64,000 nt of DNA, taken from Alphaproteobacteria bacterium (GTDB lineage Bacteria > Myxococcota_A > UBA796 > GCA-2862545). Below are positions 33,502 to 41,287 of the stretch, piece after piece. The DNA lies in NCBI GenBank assembly GCA_020632915.1, contig JACKEP010000029.1:6044-70043 (forward strand), in the 5' to 3' direction. Below the pieces are notes generated by a model that ran no database searches, was not told the DNA's origin, and saw only the letters and a program-made list of their open reading frames with translations. The position numbers were made by a program, and so were the translations under genes. Numbering within the stretch: the first letter of the stretch is position 1; the number at the start of each line of letters is the position of its first letter.

Positions 33502-34932
33502 ATGAGCTTCCTCGACCGTCTCGATGCCGACGAGCGCGCCCGCTTCGAAGCGGTGAGCGTGCCCCTGCGCCTGGACGCCGGGAACTACCTGATGCGCCGA
33601 GGTGACGCCGGGGGCGACATCTACGTCCTGGAGTCCGGCAGCCTGGAGGCCGTCGACCACGCGGGCGGCGCGTCCGTCGTGCTGTCGGTGATGGAGGCGG
33701 GCGCCGTCGTCGGCGAGGTGTCCTACCTCGACGCCTCGCCCCGATCGGCCGACGTGCGCGCACGCACCGTGGCCACCGTGCGCCGCTGGGCTCGGGAGGA
33801 CCTCGACGCCCTGGTCCAGCGCGACCCCGCACTGGCGGCGCGCTTCTGGGAGAGCCTCGCCGTCACGATGGCCCGGCGCCTACGGCGCGCCACGCTCACC
33901 ACCACGGCGACCGCCACCGCGTCCACGGGCCCGCGGCTGGGCAACGAGCCGCTGTCGCACACGCTGCGCGAGGCGCTGCTGCTCGCCGACGGTGCCAAGG
34001 AGCGCCTGCACGACGCCGATCAGGCGCTGCAGCAGCGGCCCCAGGACCCGACGGCGATCACCGCGCTGACGGGCGCGCTCGACCGCCTGGAGGACGAGGT
34101 GGGTCAGCTCGTCCAGGCGGGTCCGCCCGCCGACGCGCTCACCAGCGCCACGCGACACCTCCGGCGCGAGCTGCGCCCCTGGCTCGCCCGCTCGCGCCTC
34201 GCCGCCAGCCTGTTGCGCCACGACGACGCCTGGGCGGTCACCCCCGAGCTCGTCGAGCACGTGCTGGCCGGGGTCGCCCGCGGCGAGGGACACACCGGCG
34301 CGCGCATCGATCGGTGGCTGCTCGATCGGCCCTCGCTCGTGTCGCGCCGGGCCGCCGAGATCGCAGCCCTCGATCGCGTCCGTCCCCCCGACGGCGCGAC
34401 CGGGCCCTGGCGCGTCGCCCTCCTCGACACGCCCACCGGCACACGCGTCCGAGCCATCGCCGACGCCGTCGGACCCGTCCCCACCACGCTCACCCTGGTC
34501 GAGGCCAGCCGCGAGGTCATGACCGAGGCCATCGCCGCCGCAGGAGCGCTGCCGGAGCGCTGGACCGTCGAGCTCCTCCCCGAGACCCCCGCGCGCCTCG
34601 CCCTGGGCCGCCACAAGCAGGAGCTCGGGGTGCAGGACGTCATCCTCGTCCTCGACGTGCTGACCTACCTGCCCGAGCGCCTCGCCTACCTGCTGCTGCA
34701 CCACCTCCGGAGCCGGCTCGTCCCCGGCGGTCGCATCGTGGCACTCGCCCTCGACGAATCCCACGACGACGCGCTCCTCGCCCAGGTGCTCCGGTGGCAC
34801 ACCATCCGCCGCTCCCCGGCGCGGCTCCACCGCCTGGCCACGTCGGTGGGGCTGGTCCAGGAGGCGTCCGTCGCCCTCGACGGACCCGGCACGCTGGTGG
34901 TCTGGTCGCGCCCTTCGGAAAGCGAACTGTGA
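33502..34932 (+). CDS. Cyclic-nucleotide-binding domain fused to a methyltransferase-like domain
   Basis: A 476-residue protein. Residues 5-115 form a CRP-type cyclic-nucleotide-binding domain: LRLDAGNYLMRRGDAGGDIYVLESGSLE and VGEVSYLDASPRSADVRARTVATV. No helix-turn-helix follows. Residues 130-290 are helical. Residues 300-470 resemble a class I SAM-dependent methyltransferase: RVALLDTPTGTRV in the place of motif I, TLTLVEAS, VILVLDVLTYLP and LRSRLVPGGRIVAL. Motif I lacks the usual D-x-G-x-G-x-G, so SAM binding is uncertain. A second-messenger-controlled enzyme or pseudoenzyme is the reasonable reading. It is divergent from the 1156-residue orphan gene. Confidence 0.78.
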   Translation: MSFLDRLDADERARFEAVSVPLRLDAGNYLMRRGDAGGDIYVLESGSLEAVDHAGGASVVLSVMEAGAVVGEVSYLDASPRSADVRARTVATVRRWAREDLDALVQRDPALAARFWESLAVTMARRLRRATLTTTATATASTGPRLGNEPLSHTLREALLLADGAKERLHDADQALQQRPQDPTAITALTGALDRLEDEVGQLVQAGPPADALTSATRHLRRELRPWLARSRLAASLLRHDDAWAVTPELVEHVLAGVARGEGHTGARIDRWLLDRPSLVSRRAAEIAALDRVRPPDGATGPWRVALLDTPTGTRVRAIADAVGPVPTTLTLVEASREVMTEAIAAAGALPERWTVELLPETPARLALGRHKQELGVQDVILVLDVLTYLPERLAYLLLHHLRSRLVPGGRIVALALDESHDDALLAQVLRWHTIRRSPARLHRLATSVGLVQEASVALDGPGTLVVWSRPSESEL

Positions 34933-34982
34933 AGCCTCGGTCGCGGCTGGCCCGCGCGGTTGCTCCCCCGATCGCCTTGCGG

Positions 34983-34988
34983 TAACGT
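34983..34988 (+). promoter_or_regulatory. Candidate -10 element for the lipoprotein/FHA-ABC operon
   Basis: TAACGT in GCGGTAACGTCG, 54 bases before the ATG at 35042. The predicted start of transcription is at the foot of the leader hairpin at 34991-35017. Confidence 0.35.
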
Positions 34989-34990
34989 CG

Positions 34991-35017
34991 CCGCCGTCCC
35001 TCCGGGGACGCCGGCGG
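34991..35017 (+). promoter_or_regulatory. Leader hairpin with UNCG-type tetraloop
   Basis: GTCCC-tccg-GGGAC (34996-35009) extended by CCGCC/GGCGG with a 3-base bulge. The C(UCCG)G loop belongs to the very stable UNCG class. It lies at the 5' end of the predicted transcript for the gene at 35042 and may protect the mRNA from decay. Confidence 0.4.
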
Positions 35018-35041
35018 ACCCAGCCGCCGACAGGAGATCGG

Positions 35042-35926
35042 ATGTCGCTCGCCCTCCCTGGTCCCGCCCGCCTGGGCCTCGTCGCCCTGTGCCTCGCCAC
35101 GGCCCTCGCTTGCGGTGGCTCCGACACCTCCGCGCCGAAGGAGATGCCGGACCAGCCGAAGGCCGAGGCCGCGCCCGCCGAGGCGCCCAAGCTCGCCGAC
35201 ATGGATCCCAAGGCGCTCGAGGCCGAGGCCGACCAGTCCTACGCCCTCGTCCCCTCCCCGGTCGAGACGCAGGCCGCGCTCCAGGCCGCCGGCATCGAGA
35301 CCGAGCTCGCCACGCTGGTGCCCGCCCGCACCGTGCCCCCCGGCGACGCCGACACCGACCGCGTCGCCGTCCGCACCGGGGTCGTCCTGGCCGACATGCT
35401 GCTGACCGTGGAGACCTCCTCCAACGAGACGCTCGTCAGCCAGCTCGAGGCCATCCGCGGCGGCATGAACACGCTCAAGGGCGGCAAGGACATCGACGCC
35501 ACCCTGGTCGACATCATCGACCGGGTCAAGGCCGGCTCGGTCACGCGCGACGAGCTGCTCCGCGAGCTCGACGAGCTGTCCAACGCCGTGATCCCCGAGC
35601 TCGAGTTCAACGGCGTGGCCCGCATCGTGCCGCTGATCCAGGCTGGCTCGTGGCTCGAGGGCGCCAACCTCGTCGGTCGGGCCGTGCAGGCCAAGGGCCA
35701 GCCCTCGGCCGCCGACGGCATCCTCAAGCAGCCCGCCGTGGTCGGCTACTTCGCCACCTACGCCAAGGACAAGGCCGCCAAGGCCGACGCCCCGCAGATC
35801 GTCGCCGACGCCCTCGACGCGTCGCTGGCGCGTCTGTCGGCCGTGGCCCGCAAGGCCGAGCCGCTCGACGCGAGCGACATCGAGACGGTCGTCAGCGCCA
35901 CCGGCTCGGTGCTGTCACTGCTCTGA
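35042..35926 (+). CDS. Lipoprotein, mostly helical, unknown function
   Basis: A 294-residue lipoprotein. The ATG at 35042 follows AGGAGATCGG and gives a signal ending in ATALAC (Cys24). A Lys/Pro/Ala/Glu spacer (residues 28-55) precedes a helical domain with TGVVLADMLLTVETSSNETLVSQLEAIRGG (shown in part) and VTRDELLRELDELS. Similar proteins occur in other Myxococcota as far as I recall, without known function. It is the first of three genes in one direction, ahead of a small exported protein and an FHA-ABC transporter fusion, so it may be an envelope component of that transporter. Confidence 0.75.
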   Translation: MSLALPGPARLGLVALCLATALACGGSDTSAPKEMPDQPKAEAAPAEAPKLADMDPKALEAEADQSYALVPSPVETQAALQAAGIETELATLVPARTVPPGDADTDRVAVRTGVVLADMLLTVETSSNETLVSQLEAIRGGMNTLKGGKDIDATLVDIIDRVKAGSVTRDELLRELDELSNAVIPELEFNGVARIVPLIQAGSWLEGANLVGRAVQAKGQPSAADGILKQPAVVGYFATYAKDKAAKADAPQIVADALDASLARLSAVARKAEPLDASDIETVVSATGSVLSLL

Positions 35927-35955
35927 TCCTCCACGCCTCTTCCGCGGAGCTCCTC

Positions 35956-36420
35956 ATGCGTTGGACCTCGACCGGTCGGATCCTCACGGGCTGGAGCCTG
36001 GGTGGCGCGCTCCTCTTCGGTGCGCTGGCTGCCTCCACCCCCGCCCTGGCCGACGACGACTCGGCCACCGTCGCCTGCGTCCGCAACAAGGTCTGGGAGG
36101 CCTACGACGGCGGCTGGGGCCTGCGCACGATCACGCACGACACCGCGGTGGTCGGCGAGCGCCTCACCTGGAAGGTGACGCTGTACGCCAACCGCACCTA
36201 CCGCTTCCTGTCGTGCGCCCAGGACGGCGCCGAGGACGTCGACCTCGTGCTGTTCGACAGCAACGGCCACGTGGTGAAGTCGTCGTCGGAGGGCGGTCGC
36301 GCCCCCACGCTCGAGATCTCCGGCGCCGAACTCGGCGCCTACTACATCGTCGCCTACCTCCGGAAGGCCGACGCCCCGAAGGCGCCGCGCGAGATCGCGG
36401 TGGCGATCACCCACAAGTAG
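35956..36420 (+). CDS. Small exported protein, unknown function
   Basis: A 154-residue protein. A long signal peptide (RILTGWSLGGALLFGALAASTPALA) is followed by a compact beta-rich domain of about 120 residues with one cysteine pair (TVACVRNKVW; FLSCAQDGAED) and VDLVLFDSNGHVVKSS. The pattern resembles a pre-peptidase-type jelly roll. It starts 30 bp after the lipoprotein stop and ends 38 bp before the FHA-ABC gene, so all three are probably one operon. Confidence 0.72.
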   Translation: MRWTSTGRILTGWSLGGALLFGALAASTPALADDDSATVACVRNKVWEAYDGGWGLRTITHDTAVVGERLTWKVTLYANRTYRFLSCAQDGAEDVDLVLFDSNGHVVKSSSEGGRAPTLEISGAELGAYYIVAYLRKADAPKAPREIAVAITHK

Positions 36421-36457
36421 GTCAGGCCACGCCGGACCCGATCACCGCGGGCTGACC

Positions 36458-38992
36458 ATGCTGACCGCCGCCCTCGAGGATCGCTTCCGGATCGCGCTGG
36501 GCGACGCCGCGGTCGCCACCCGCGACGAGTCGATCGCCTTCGCCACGGCCTTCGCCCAGCTGGTGGTGCGCGTCCTCCCGGACGAGGCCGACGCCCAGTC
36601 GCTCAAGGCGGTGGCCGGCGCCCTCGCCGCCCGCACCGACCTCGACCCCGACGAGATCGACGTCCTGCTCCAGCTCGCGCTCCTGCCCGAGCACCGCTCC
36701 GAGGTCACCGCGGCCGAGATTGCGGCGTTCGGTGCGCGCTTCGGTCGGGCGAGCGAGAACGCGCTGCGCGTCGCCGTGGAGGAGGAGCTCGATCTGGAGC
36801 GCTTCGCCGCCCGCTACGGCACCGCCGAGTCGCTGCTGCTGCTCGACAGCCTGTTCGCCGTGTGTGCCGTCGACGGCGAGATCGACGCCTCCGAGATCGA
36901 CCGCCTGGAGGCCGCCGCCACGCGCCTGCAGGTCGACCCGATGCTGGTGGGGCTGCTGTTCCGCAAGCACGACGCCCGCCACGCCAAGGGCGACATGACC
37001 TTCGCGCTGCGCGGCCGCGACGAGGTCGTGGTCGGACGGAGCGCCGCTGCCGACGTGCGCCTGCCCGACCCCCAGGTCGCCGATCGCCACGCCCGCCTCG
37101 TCCGCACACCGGGCGGCTGGCGGGTGGTCGACCTCGGCTCCGGCCGCCCCACCCTGGTGCGCGGCGACGCGGTGAGCACGGCCCCGCTGCAGCCGGGCGA
37201 CGAGCTGCGTGTCGGTCCCTACCGCCTCGTCCTGCACGCCGACGGCGACGAGCTGACGGCGTTCGGCAGCCAGGCCACCTCGTCTCTGTCGCTGCGCGGC
37301 GTCAGCCGCCAGCTCACCACCCGCGACGGCCCGCTCACGTTGCTCGACGACGTCGAGTTCACGGTGTTCACCGGCGAGGTCGTGGCCCTGGTCGGTCCGT
37401 CCGGCGCCGGCAAGACCACGCTGCTGTCGGCGATCACAGGCATCGCGCCGCCCGACCGCGGCGAGATCCTGTTCGACGACGGCGACTTCCACGCGATGCT
37501 CGCGTCCGATCGCAGCCTCGTCGGCATCGTGCCCCAGGAAGACGACGTCCACGGCGAGCTGACGGTGCGCGAGGCGCTCTGGTACGCCGCACGGCTGCGC
37601 TTCCGCGCCGACGTCGAGGTCGACGCGATCGACGAGGCCGTCGACCGGGTCACGGGCGAGCTCGGCCTCGACCGCATCCGCGAGCAGCGCATCGGCACCG
37701 CCCTGCAGCGGGGCATCTCCGGGGGCCAGCGCAAGCGCGTCAACCTCGGCCAGGAGCTGCTCACCCGCACCACGCGCGTGTTGTTCCTCGACGAGCCCAC
37801 GAGCGGCCTCGACCCGCGCACGGCGCAGGAGATCGTCAGCCAGGTCCGCCAGCTCGCCGACGACGGCCGCATCGTGTTCCTGGTCACCCACGACGTGTCC
37901 CCGTCGGTGCTCGCGCTCGTCGACCACCTCGTGGTCCTCGCCCCGGGAGGGCGCCTGGCGTGGTTCGGCCCACCGCGGGAGGCGTGCCGCTGGTTCGGCG
38001 TCGACTCGGTCGACCAGATCTTCGCCATGCTCCCGGAGGACACACCCGAGGGCTGGCGCGACCGCTACCGGGCCAGCCCGGCGTGGCGCAAGTACGTCCG
38101 CACCCGGGAGCACCTGCTCGGGCTGGAGCCGTCGCGGCCACGCCAGGCGCCCGCGGTGGTCCACCGCCGGTCGCTGGTGCGTCAGTGGCGCACGCTCACC
38201 AGCCGCTACTTCCGGGTGAAGCGCCGCGACTGGGTGGGCACGGGCGTGCTGCTCGCCCAGGCTCCCCTGCTGGCCACGGCCTTCGCCATCGTCTTCCCCG
38301 CCGCCGACGCCTCCACCGTGTTCGTGCTGGTGCTGTCGGCGCTGTGGTTCGGCGCGTCGGTCTCGGTGCGCGAGCTCATCGCCGAGCGGCCCATCTGGCG
38401 CCGGGAGGCCCGCGTGGGCCTCCGGCTCGTGCCGTACATGGCGTCCAAGGTGGTGGTGCTGTCGTCCATCGTCACCGTGCAGTGCCTGCTGCTGACGGGC
38501 ATCCTGTTCGTGGCGCTCGACATGGGCGCGTTCGGCTTCGACCCGCTGGCCCTGTCGGGCGTGATCACGGCGACGGGGCTCGTCGGCATGTCCCTCGGAC
38601 TGCTCGTCTCGGCGTCGTTCTCGTCGAGCGAGGCCGCGGTGGGCACGCTGCCTGTGGTGCTGATTCCCCAGATCGCGTTCAGCGGCCTGCTGGTCAAGAT
38701 CAAGGAGATGTCGGTGGTCGCGGGCGCCATCTCCTACCTGATGGTCACCCGGTTCGGCTTCGAGGCAGCCCTGAAGACGGGTGAACGTCTCCACCTGCCG
38801 GCGCGCGCCGGCAACACGCCCCGCACCGAGCCCGTGGCCTCGCGCCTGTTCGAGATCGGCTTCAAGACGACCACCGACCCCGACGACCTGGGCATGCCGA
38901 TGGCCACGCTCCTGGGGGTGCTGGCGGTGTTCTTCGTCGCGTTCCTCACGGCGGCCACGTGGCTCACGGGCCGGGCGCGCAAGGGGACCTGA
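36458..38992 (+). CDS. TerB-like / FHA / ABC-transporter fusion protein
   Basis: An 844-residue protein. Residues 1-175 resemble a TerB-like (tellurite-resistance) helical domain (DSLFAVCAVDGEIDASEIDRL). Residues 185-270 form an FHA phosphothreonine-binding domain (VVVGRSAAADVRL; DRHARL). Residues 280-510 are an ABCG-type ATPase: Walker A GPSGAGKTT (about 313), signature ISGGQRKR (about 420), Walker B VLFLDEPTSGLD (about 441). Residues 550-840 form an ABC-2 membrane domain with about six helices. A full half-transporter with a phosphopeptide-binding head suggests control by Ser/Thr phosphorylation; a kinase is encoded at 44599. It is preceded by two envelope-protein genes. The substrate is unknown. 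Confidence 0.88.
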   Translation: MLTAALEDRFRIALGDAAVATRDESIAFATAFAQLVVRVLPDEADAQSLKAVAGALAARTDLDPDEIDVLLQLALLPEHRSEVTAAEIAAFGARFGRASENALRVAVEEELDLERFAARYGTAESLLLLDSLFAVCAVDGEIDASEIDRLEAAATRLQVDPMLVGLLFRKHDARHAKGDMTFALRGRDEVVVGRSAAADVRLPDPQVADRHARLVRTPGGWRVVDLGSGRPTLVRGDAVSTAPLQPGDELRVGPYRLVLHADGDELTAFGSQATSSLSLRGVSRQLTTRDGPLTLLDDVEFTVFTGEVVALVGPSGAGKTTLLSAITGIAPPDRGEILFDDGDFHAMLASDRSLVGIVPQEDDVHGELTVREALWYAARLRFRADVEVDAIDEAVDRVTGELGLDRIREQRIGTALQRGISGGQRKRVNLGQELLTRTTRVLFLDEPTSGLDPRTAQEIVSQVRQLADDGRIVFLVTHDVSPSVLALVDHLVVLAPGGRLAWFGPPREACRWFGVDSVDQIFAMLPEDTPEGWRDRYRASPAWRKYVRTREHLLGLEPSRPRQAPAVVHRRSLVRQWRTLTSRYFRVKRRDWVGTGVLLAQAPLLATAFAIVFPAADASTVFVLVLSALWFGASVSVRELIAERPIWRREARVGLRLVPYMASKVVVLSSIVTVQCLLLTGILFVALDMGAFGFDPLALSGVITATGLVGMSLGLLVSASFSSSEAAVGTLPVVLIPQIAFSGLLVKIKEMSVVAGAISYLMVTRFGFEAALKTGERLHLPARAGNTPRTEPVASRLFEIGFKTTTDPDDLGMPMATLLGVLAVFFVAFLTAATWLTGRARKGT

Positions 38993-39004
38993 CCGTCACG
39001 CAGT

Positions 39005-39035
39005 CCGTGAGTCGACGTTTCACGGTGACTCACGG
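39005..39035. terminator. Inverted repeat between convergent genes
   Basis: CCGTGAGTC (39005-39013) pairs perfectly with GACTCACGG (39027-39035) across a 13-base loop that contains a further CACGG. It follows the stop of the FHA-ABC gene and covers the stop codon of the convergent hydrolase, so it could terminate both. No clear T-tract is present. Confidence 0.4.
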
Positions 39036-40061
39036 CGCCTCGTCGCGCGCCGCCCTCACGGTGCGCACGGCGTGCCTCACGGCGAGCTCCACCGGCGCCG
39101 CGTCGTGGTCGTCGAACAGCAGCGAGTGGTGCGTGGCGCCCCACACCTCCACCCGCTGACCCCGCGTGGACAGGTTGGCGAGGTCTTCCTGCAGGGTCTC
39201 CCAGGCGTGCGTGACGTCCGCTTCGTCGACGCCAGGGCTGTGGCCGAACGGCTTCTCGGCGTGGACCACCACGAGCGGCAGGTCGCCCAGGCCCGGCAGG
39301 TTCGCGACGTGGTCGGCGCTCGCGGACCACGCCGCCGCCTCGGCCGACGCCGTGTCGAGCGCCTGGTGGCGCAGCACGCTCTCGGTCAGTCGTCGCCAGG
39401 TGCGTCCGTCGAGGTCGCCCCGATCGCCGAGCAGAGGGAGCACGCCCGTCCAGACCCCGAGCCGCAGCGGCCCCAGGCGCCCCGCCGTGGGCAGGATCTC
39501 GTACAGACGGAAGAAGGGCTCGCGCATCGGCCGCGGCAGGCAGGCTGGCGTGCACGACGGGGAGAGCTGGGAGGGGTGGGCGCCGTCGACGAGCACCATC
39601 GCCGCCACGTCGTCGGGCCGGCGCGCGCGCAGCTCCCGGGCCACGAACGCCCCGAGGGAGTGGCCGACGACCACCAGCGGCGTCGGCAGCGGCGCGGCGT
39701 CGATCAGCCGATCGAGGTCTTCGGCGTGACGCTCGCTGCGCGCGTCGGCCCGGCCGGAGTCGCTCCAGCCGTAGCCCGCGCGGTCGTAGCTGCAGACCCG
39801 GGTGAGGTCGGCGAGGCGGTCCTGCACGCGGCGCCACTGTTCTGCGCTGCCGCCGAGGCCGTGGATGAGCACCACCGTGGGCGTGCCCTCGCCCACGCAG
39901 CGCAGGTGCAGGGACCCGTCGCCGATGTCGACGCGCTCGCCGTCCATCGGCACGCGCCAGGGGAACGTGGCGTCCAGCACGATCTCGGTGAGCACGCCCG
40001 CCACGGGCACGCCCACCACGACGGCCAACAGACCGCGCGCCAGGCGACGAAGCCACGGCAT
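39030..40061 (-). CDS. Alpha/beta-hydrolase with N-terminal membrane anchor
   Basis: A 343-residue protein. Residues 1-30 carry a hydrophobic signal or anchor (LLAVVVGVPVAGVLTEIVL). The rest is a classic alpha/beta-hydrolase: VVLIHGLGGSAEQW, RAGYGWSD, VVVGHSLGAFVARELRAR (nucleophile Ser in GHSLG) and a late ATHHSLLF supplying the histidine. The ATG at 40061 overlaps the stop of the CoA-transferase gene by one base, so it is the third gene of the glutaryl-CoA dehydrogenase operon. It may be an esterase or acyl-CoA thioesterase-like enzyme feeding the pathway, but the substrate is not readable from sequence. Confidence 0.8.
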   Translation of the reverse strand: MPWLRRLARGLLAVVVGVPVAGVLTEIVLDATFPWRVPMDGERVDIGDGSLHLRCVGEGTPTVVLIHGLGGSAEQWRRVQDRLADLTRVCSYDRAGYGWSDSGRADARSERHAEDLDRLIDAAPLPTPLVVVGHSLGAFVARELRARRPDDVAAMVLVDGAHPSQLSPSCTPACLPRPMREPFFRLYEILPTAGRLGPLRLGVWTGVLPLLGDRGDLDGRTWRRLTESVLRHQALDTASAEAAAWSASADHVANLPGLGDLPLVVVHAEKPFGHSPGVDEADVTHAWETLQEDLANLSTRGQRVEVWGATHHSLLFDDHDAAPVELAVRHAVRTVRAARDEAP

Positions 40062-41287
40062 CAGGAGGGCCCCACGGCGCCCGACGCACGGACGCGGGCG
40101 ACCGCCTCGGGACCCCACACCTCGGCCACGACGGCGTCGGTGTCGGCACCCAGCCGTGGCGGCGGCCGCCCGGCCACCGCCGGCGTGCCGTCGAAGCGCA
40201 GCGGGTTGGCGAGCCCCGGGATCACCGTGTCTCCGTCCTGCTGGTGGCGCACCACCCGATCGGCCACCCCCGCGCGCGCGAGCGCCTCGCACGCGTCGAG
40301 CACCGGTCCGCACGGCACCCCCACGGCCGTCAGCCGCGCCTCCCAGTCCGCGCGCGGCAGGACGCGCAGGCGGGCCGCGAGCGCCGGCACGAGCACGTCG
40401 CGGTGGGCCACCCGCGCCGCGTTCGTGGCGAACCGCGGGTCGTCGACCCAGGACGGCGCGTCGATCGCGCGGCACAGCGCGCGGAACTGCGTGTCGTTGC
40501 CCACCGCGACGACGAGGTGGCCATCCGCCGCCTCGAACGCCTGGTAGGGCACGATGCTCGGGTGGGCGCTGCCCAGCCGTCGCGGCGCCTCCCCCGTCAC
40601 CAGCGCGTTCAGCCCCTGGTTCGCGAGCCACGCCAGCTGCGTGTCGTGCAGGGCGAGCTGGACGTGCTCGCCCACGCCGGTGTGCTCCCGTCGCAGCAGG
40701 GCCGCGAGCACCCCGGTCACCGCGTACATGCCGGTCATCAGGTCGGCGACCGCCACGCCCACCTTCGTCGGGGGGCCGTCCGGCGCGCCGGTCAGGCTCA
40801 TCAGGCCGCCCATCGCCTGGACGAGCAGGTCGTAGCCGGGGCGATGGCCGTCGGGTCCGTCGGGGTCGAAGCCGGTGATGGTGCAGACGACGAGGCGGGG
40901 ATGGCGCGCCCGCAGGCTGGCCGCGTCGAGGCCCCACCGCGCCAGCGTGCCCGGCTTGTAGTTCTCGAGCACCACGTCGCACGTGGCGGCGAGCGCGTGC
41001 ACCAGCGCCTGGCCGTCCGGGTGGGCCAGATCGATCGTCACCGACCGCTTGCCGCGGTTCGCCGCGAGGAAGTAGGCCGACGTGACCACCTCGCCGTCGG
41101 CGTCGGTGAGCCAGGGCGGCCCCCACGCGCGCGTGTCGTCGCCGTCGACCGGTCGCTCCACCTTGAGCACGGTGGCGCCGAGGTCGGCGAGCGCCTGACC
41201 TGCCCACGGCCCGGCGAGCACCCGGGACAGGTCGAGCACCCGCAGGTGCCCCAGCGGCCCTGTGGCGTCGGGCCGGGCTTCGGTCAC
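40061..41287 (-). CDS. CaiB/BaiF-type CoA transferase (class III), probably dicarboxylate-specific
   Basis: A 408-residue enzyme. It shows LRVLDLSRVLAGPWAGQALADLGATVLKVE, the N-terminal signature of class III CoA transferases, then AANRGKRSVTIDL, VLENYKPGTLARWGLD (the Asp/Glu region used for acyl transfer), GYDLLVQAMGGLMSLTG and a typical C-terminal EVWGPEAV region. It moves CoA between acids through an enzyme-bound aspartyl thioester. Its GTG start overlaps the glutaryl-CoA dehydrogenase stop. The combination is known in glutarate catabolism, where a CaiB-family succinyl-CoA:glutarate CoA transferase (human SUGCT) makes glutaryl-CoA. Glutarate or a close dicarboxylate is the likely substrate. 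Confidence 0.87.
   Translation of the reverse strand: MTEARPDATGPLGHLRVLDLSRVLAGPWAGQALADLGATVLKVERPVDGDDTRAWGPPWLTDADGEVVTSAYFLAANRGKRSVTIDLAHPDGQALVHALAATCDVVLENYKPGTLARWGLDAASLRARHPRLVVCTITGFDPDGPDGHRPGYDLLVQAMGGLMSLTGAPDGPPTKVGVAVADLMTGMYAVTGVLAALLRREHTGVGEHVQLALHDTQLAWLANQGLNALVTGEAPRRLGSAHPSIVPYQAFEAADGHLVVAVGNDTQFRALCRAIDAPSWVDDPRFATNAARVAHRDVLVPALAARLRVLPRADWEARLTAVGVPCGPVLDACEALARAGVADRVVRHQQDGDTVIPGLANPLRFDGTPAVAGRPPPRLGADTDAVVAEVWGPEAVARVRASGAVGPS

Noticed and set aside
36422..38794. 790-codon open frame antisense to the FHA-ABC gene
   Set aside because: It is a shadow of the plus-strand gene in GC-rich codons; its translation is low-complexity His/Arg/Glu/Val-rich with no domain, while the other strand has full ABC and FHA motifs.
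40062..41207. Long N-terminal extension of the 39030-40061 hydrolase frame
   Set aside because: This frame lies inside the CoA-transferase gene, whose own frame shows all class III motifs; the hydrolase starts at its membrane anchor at 40061.
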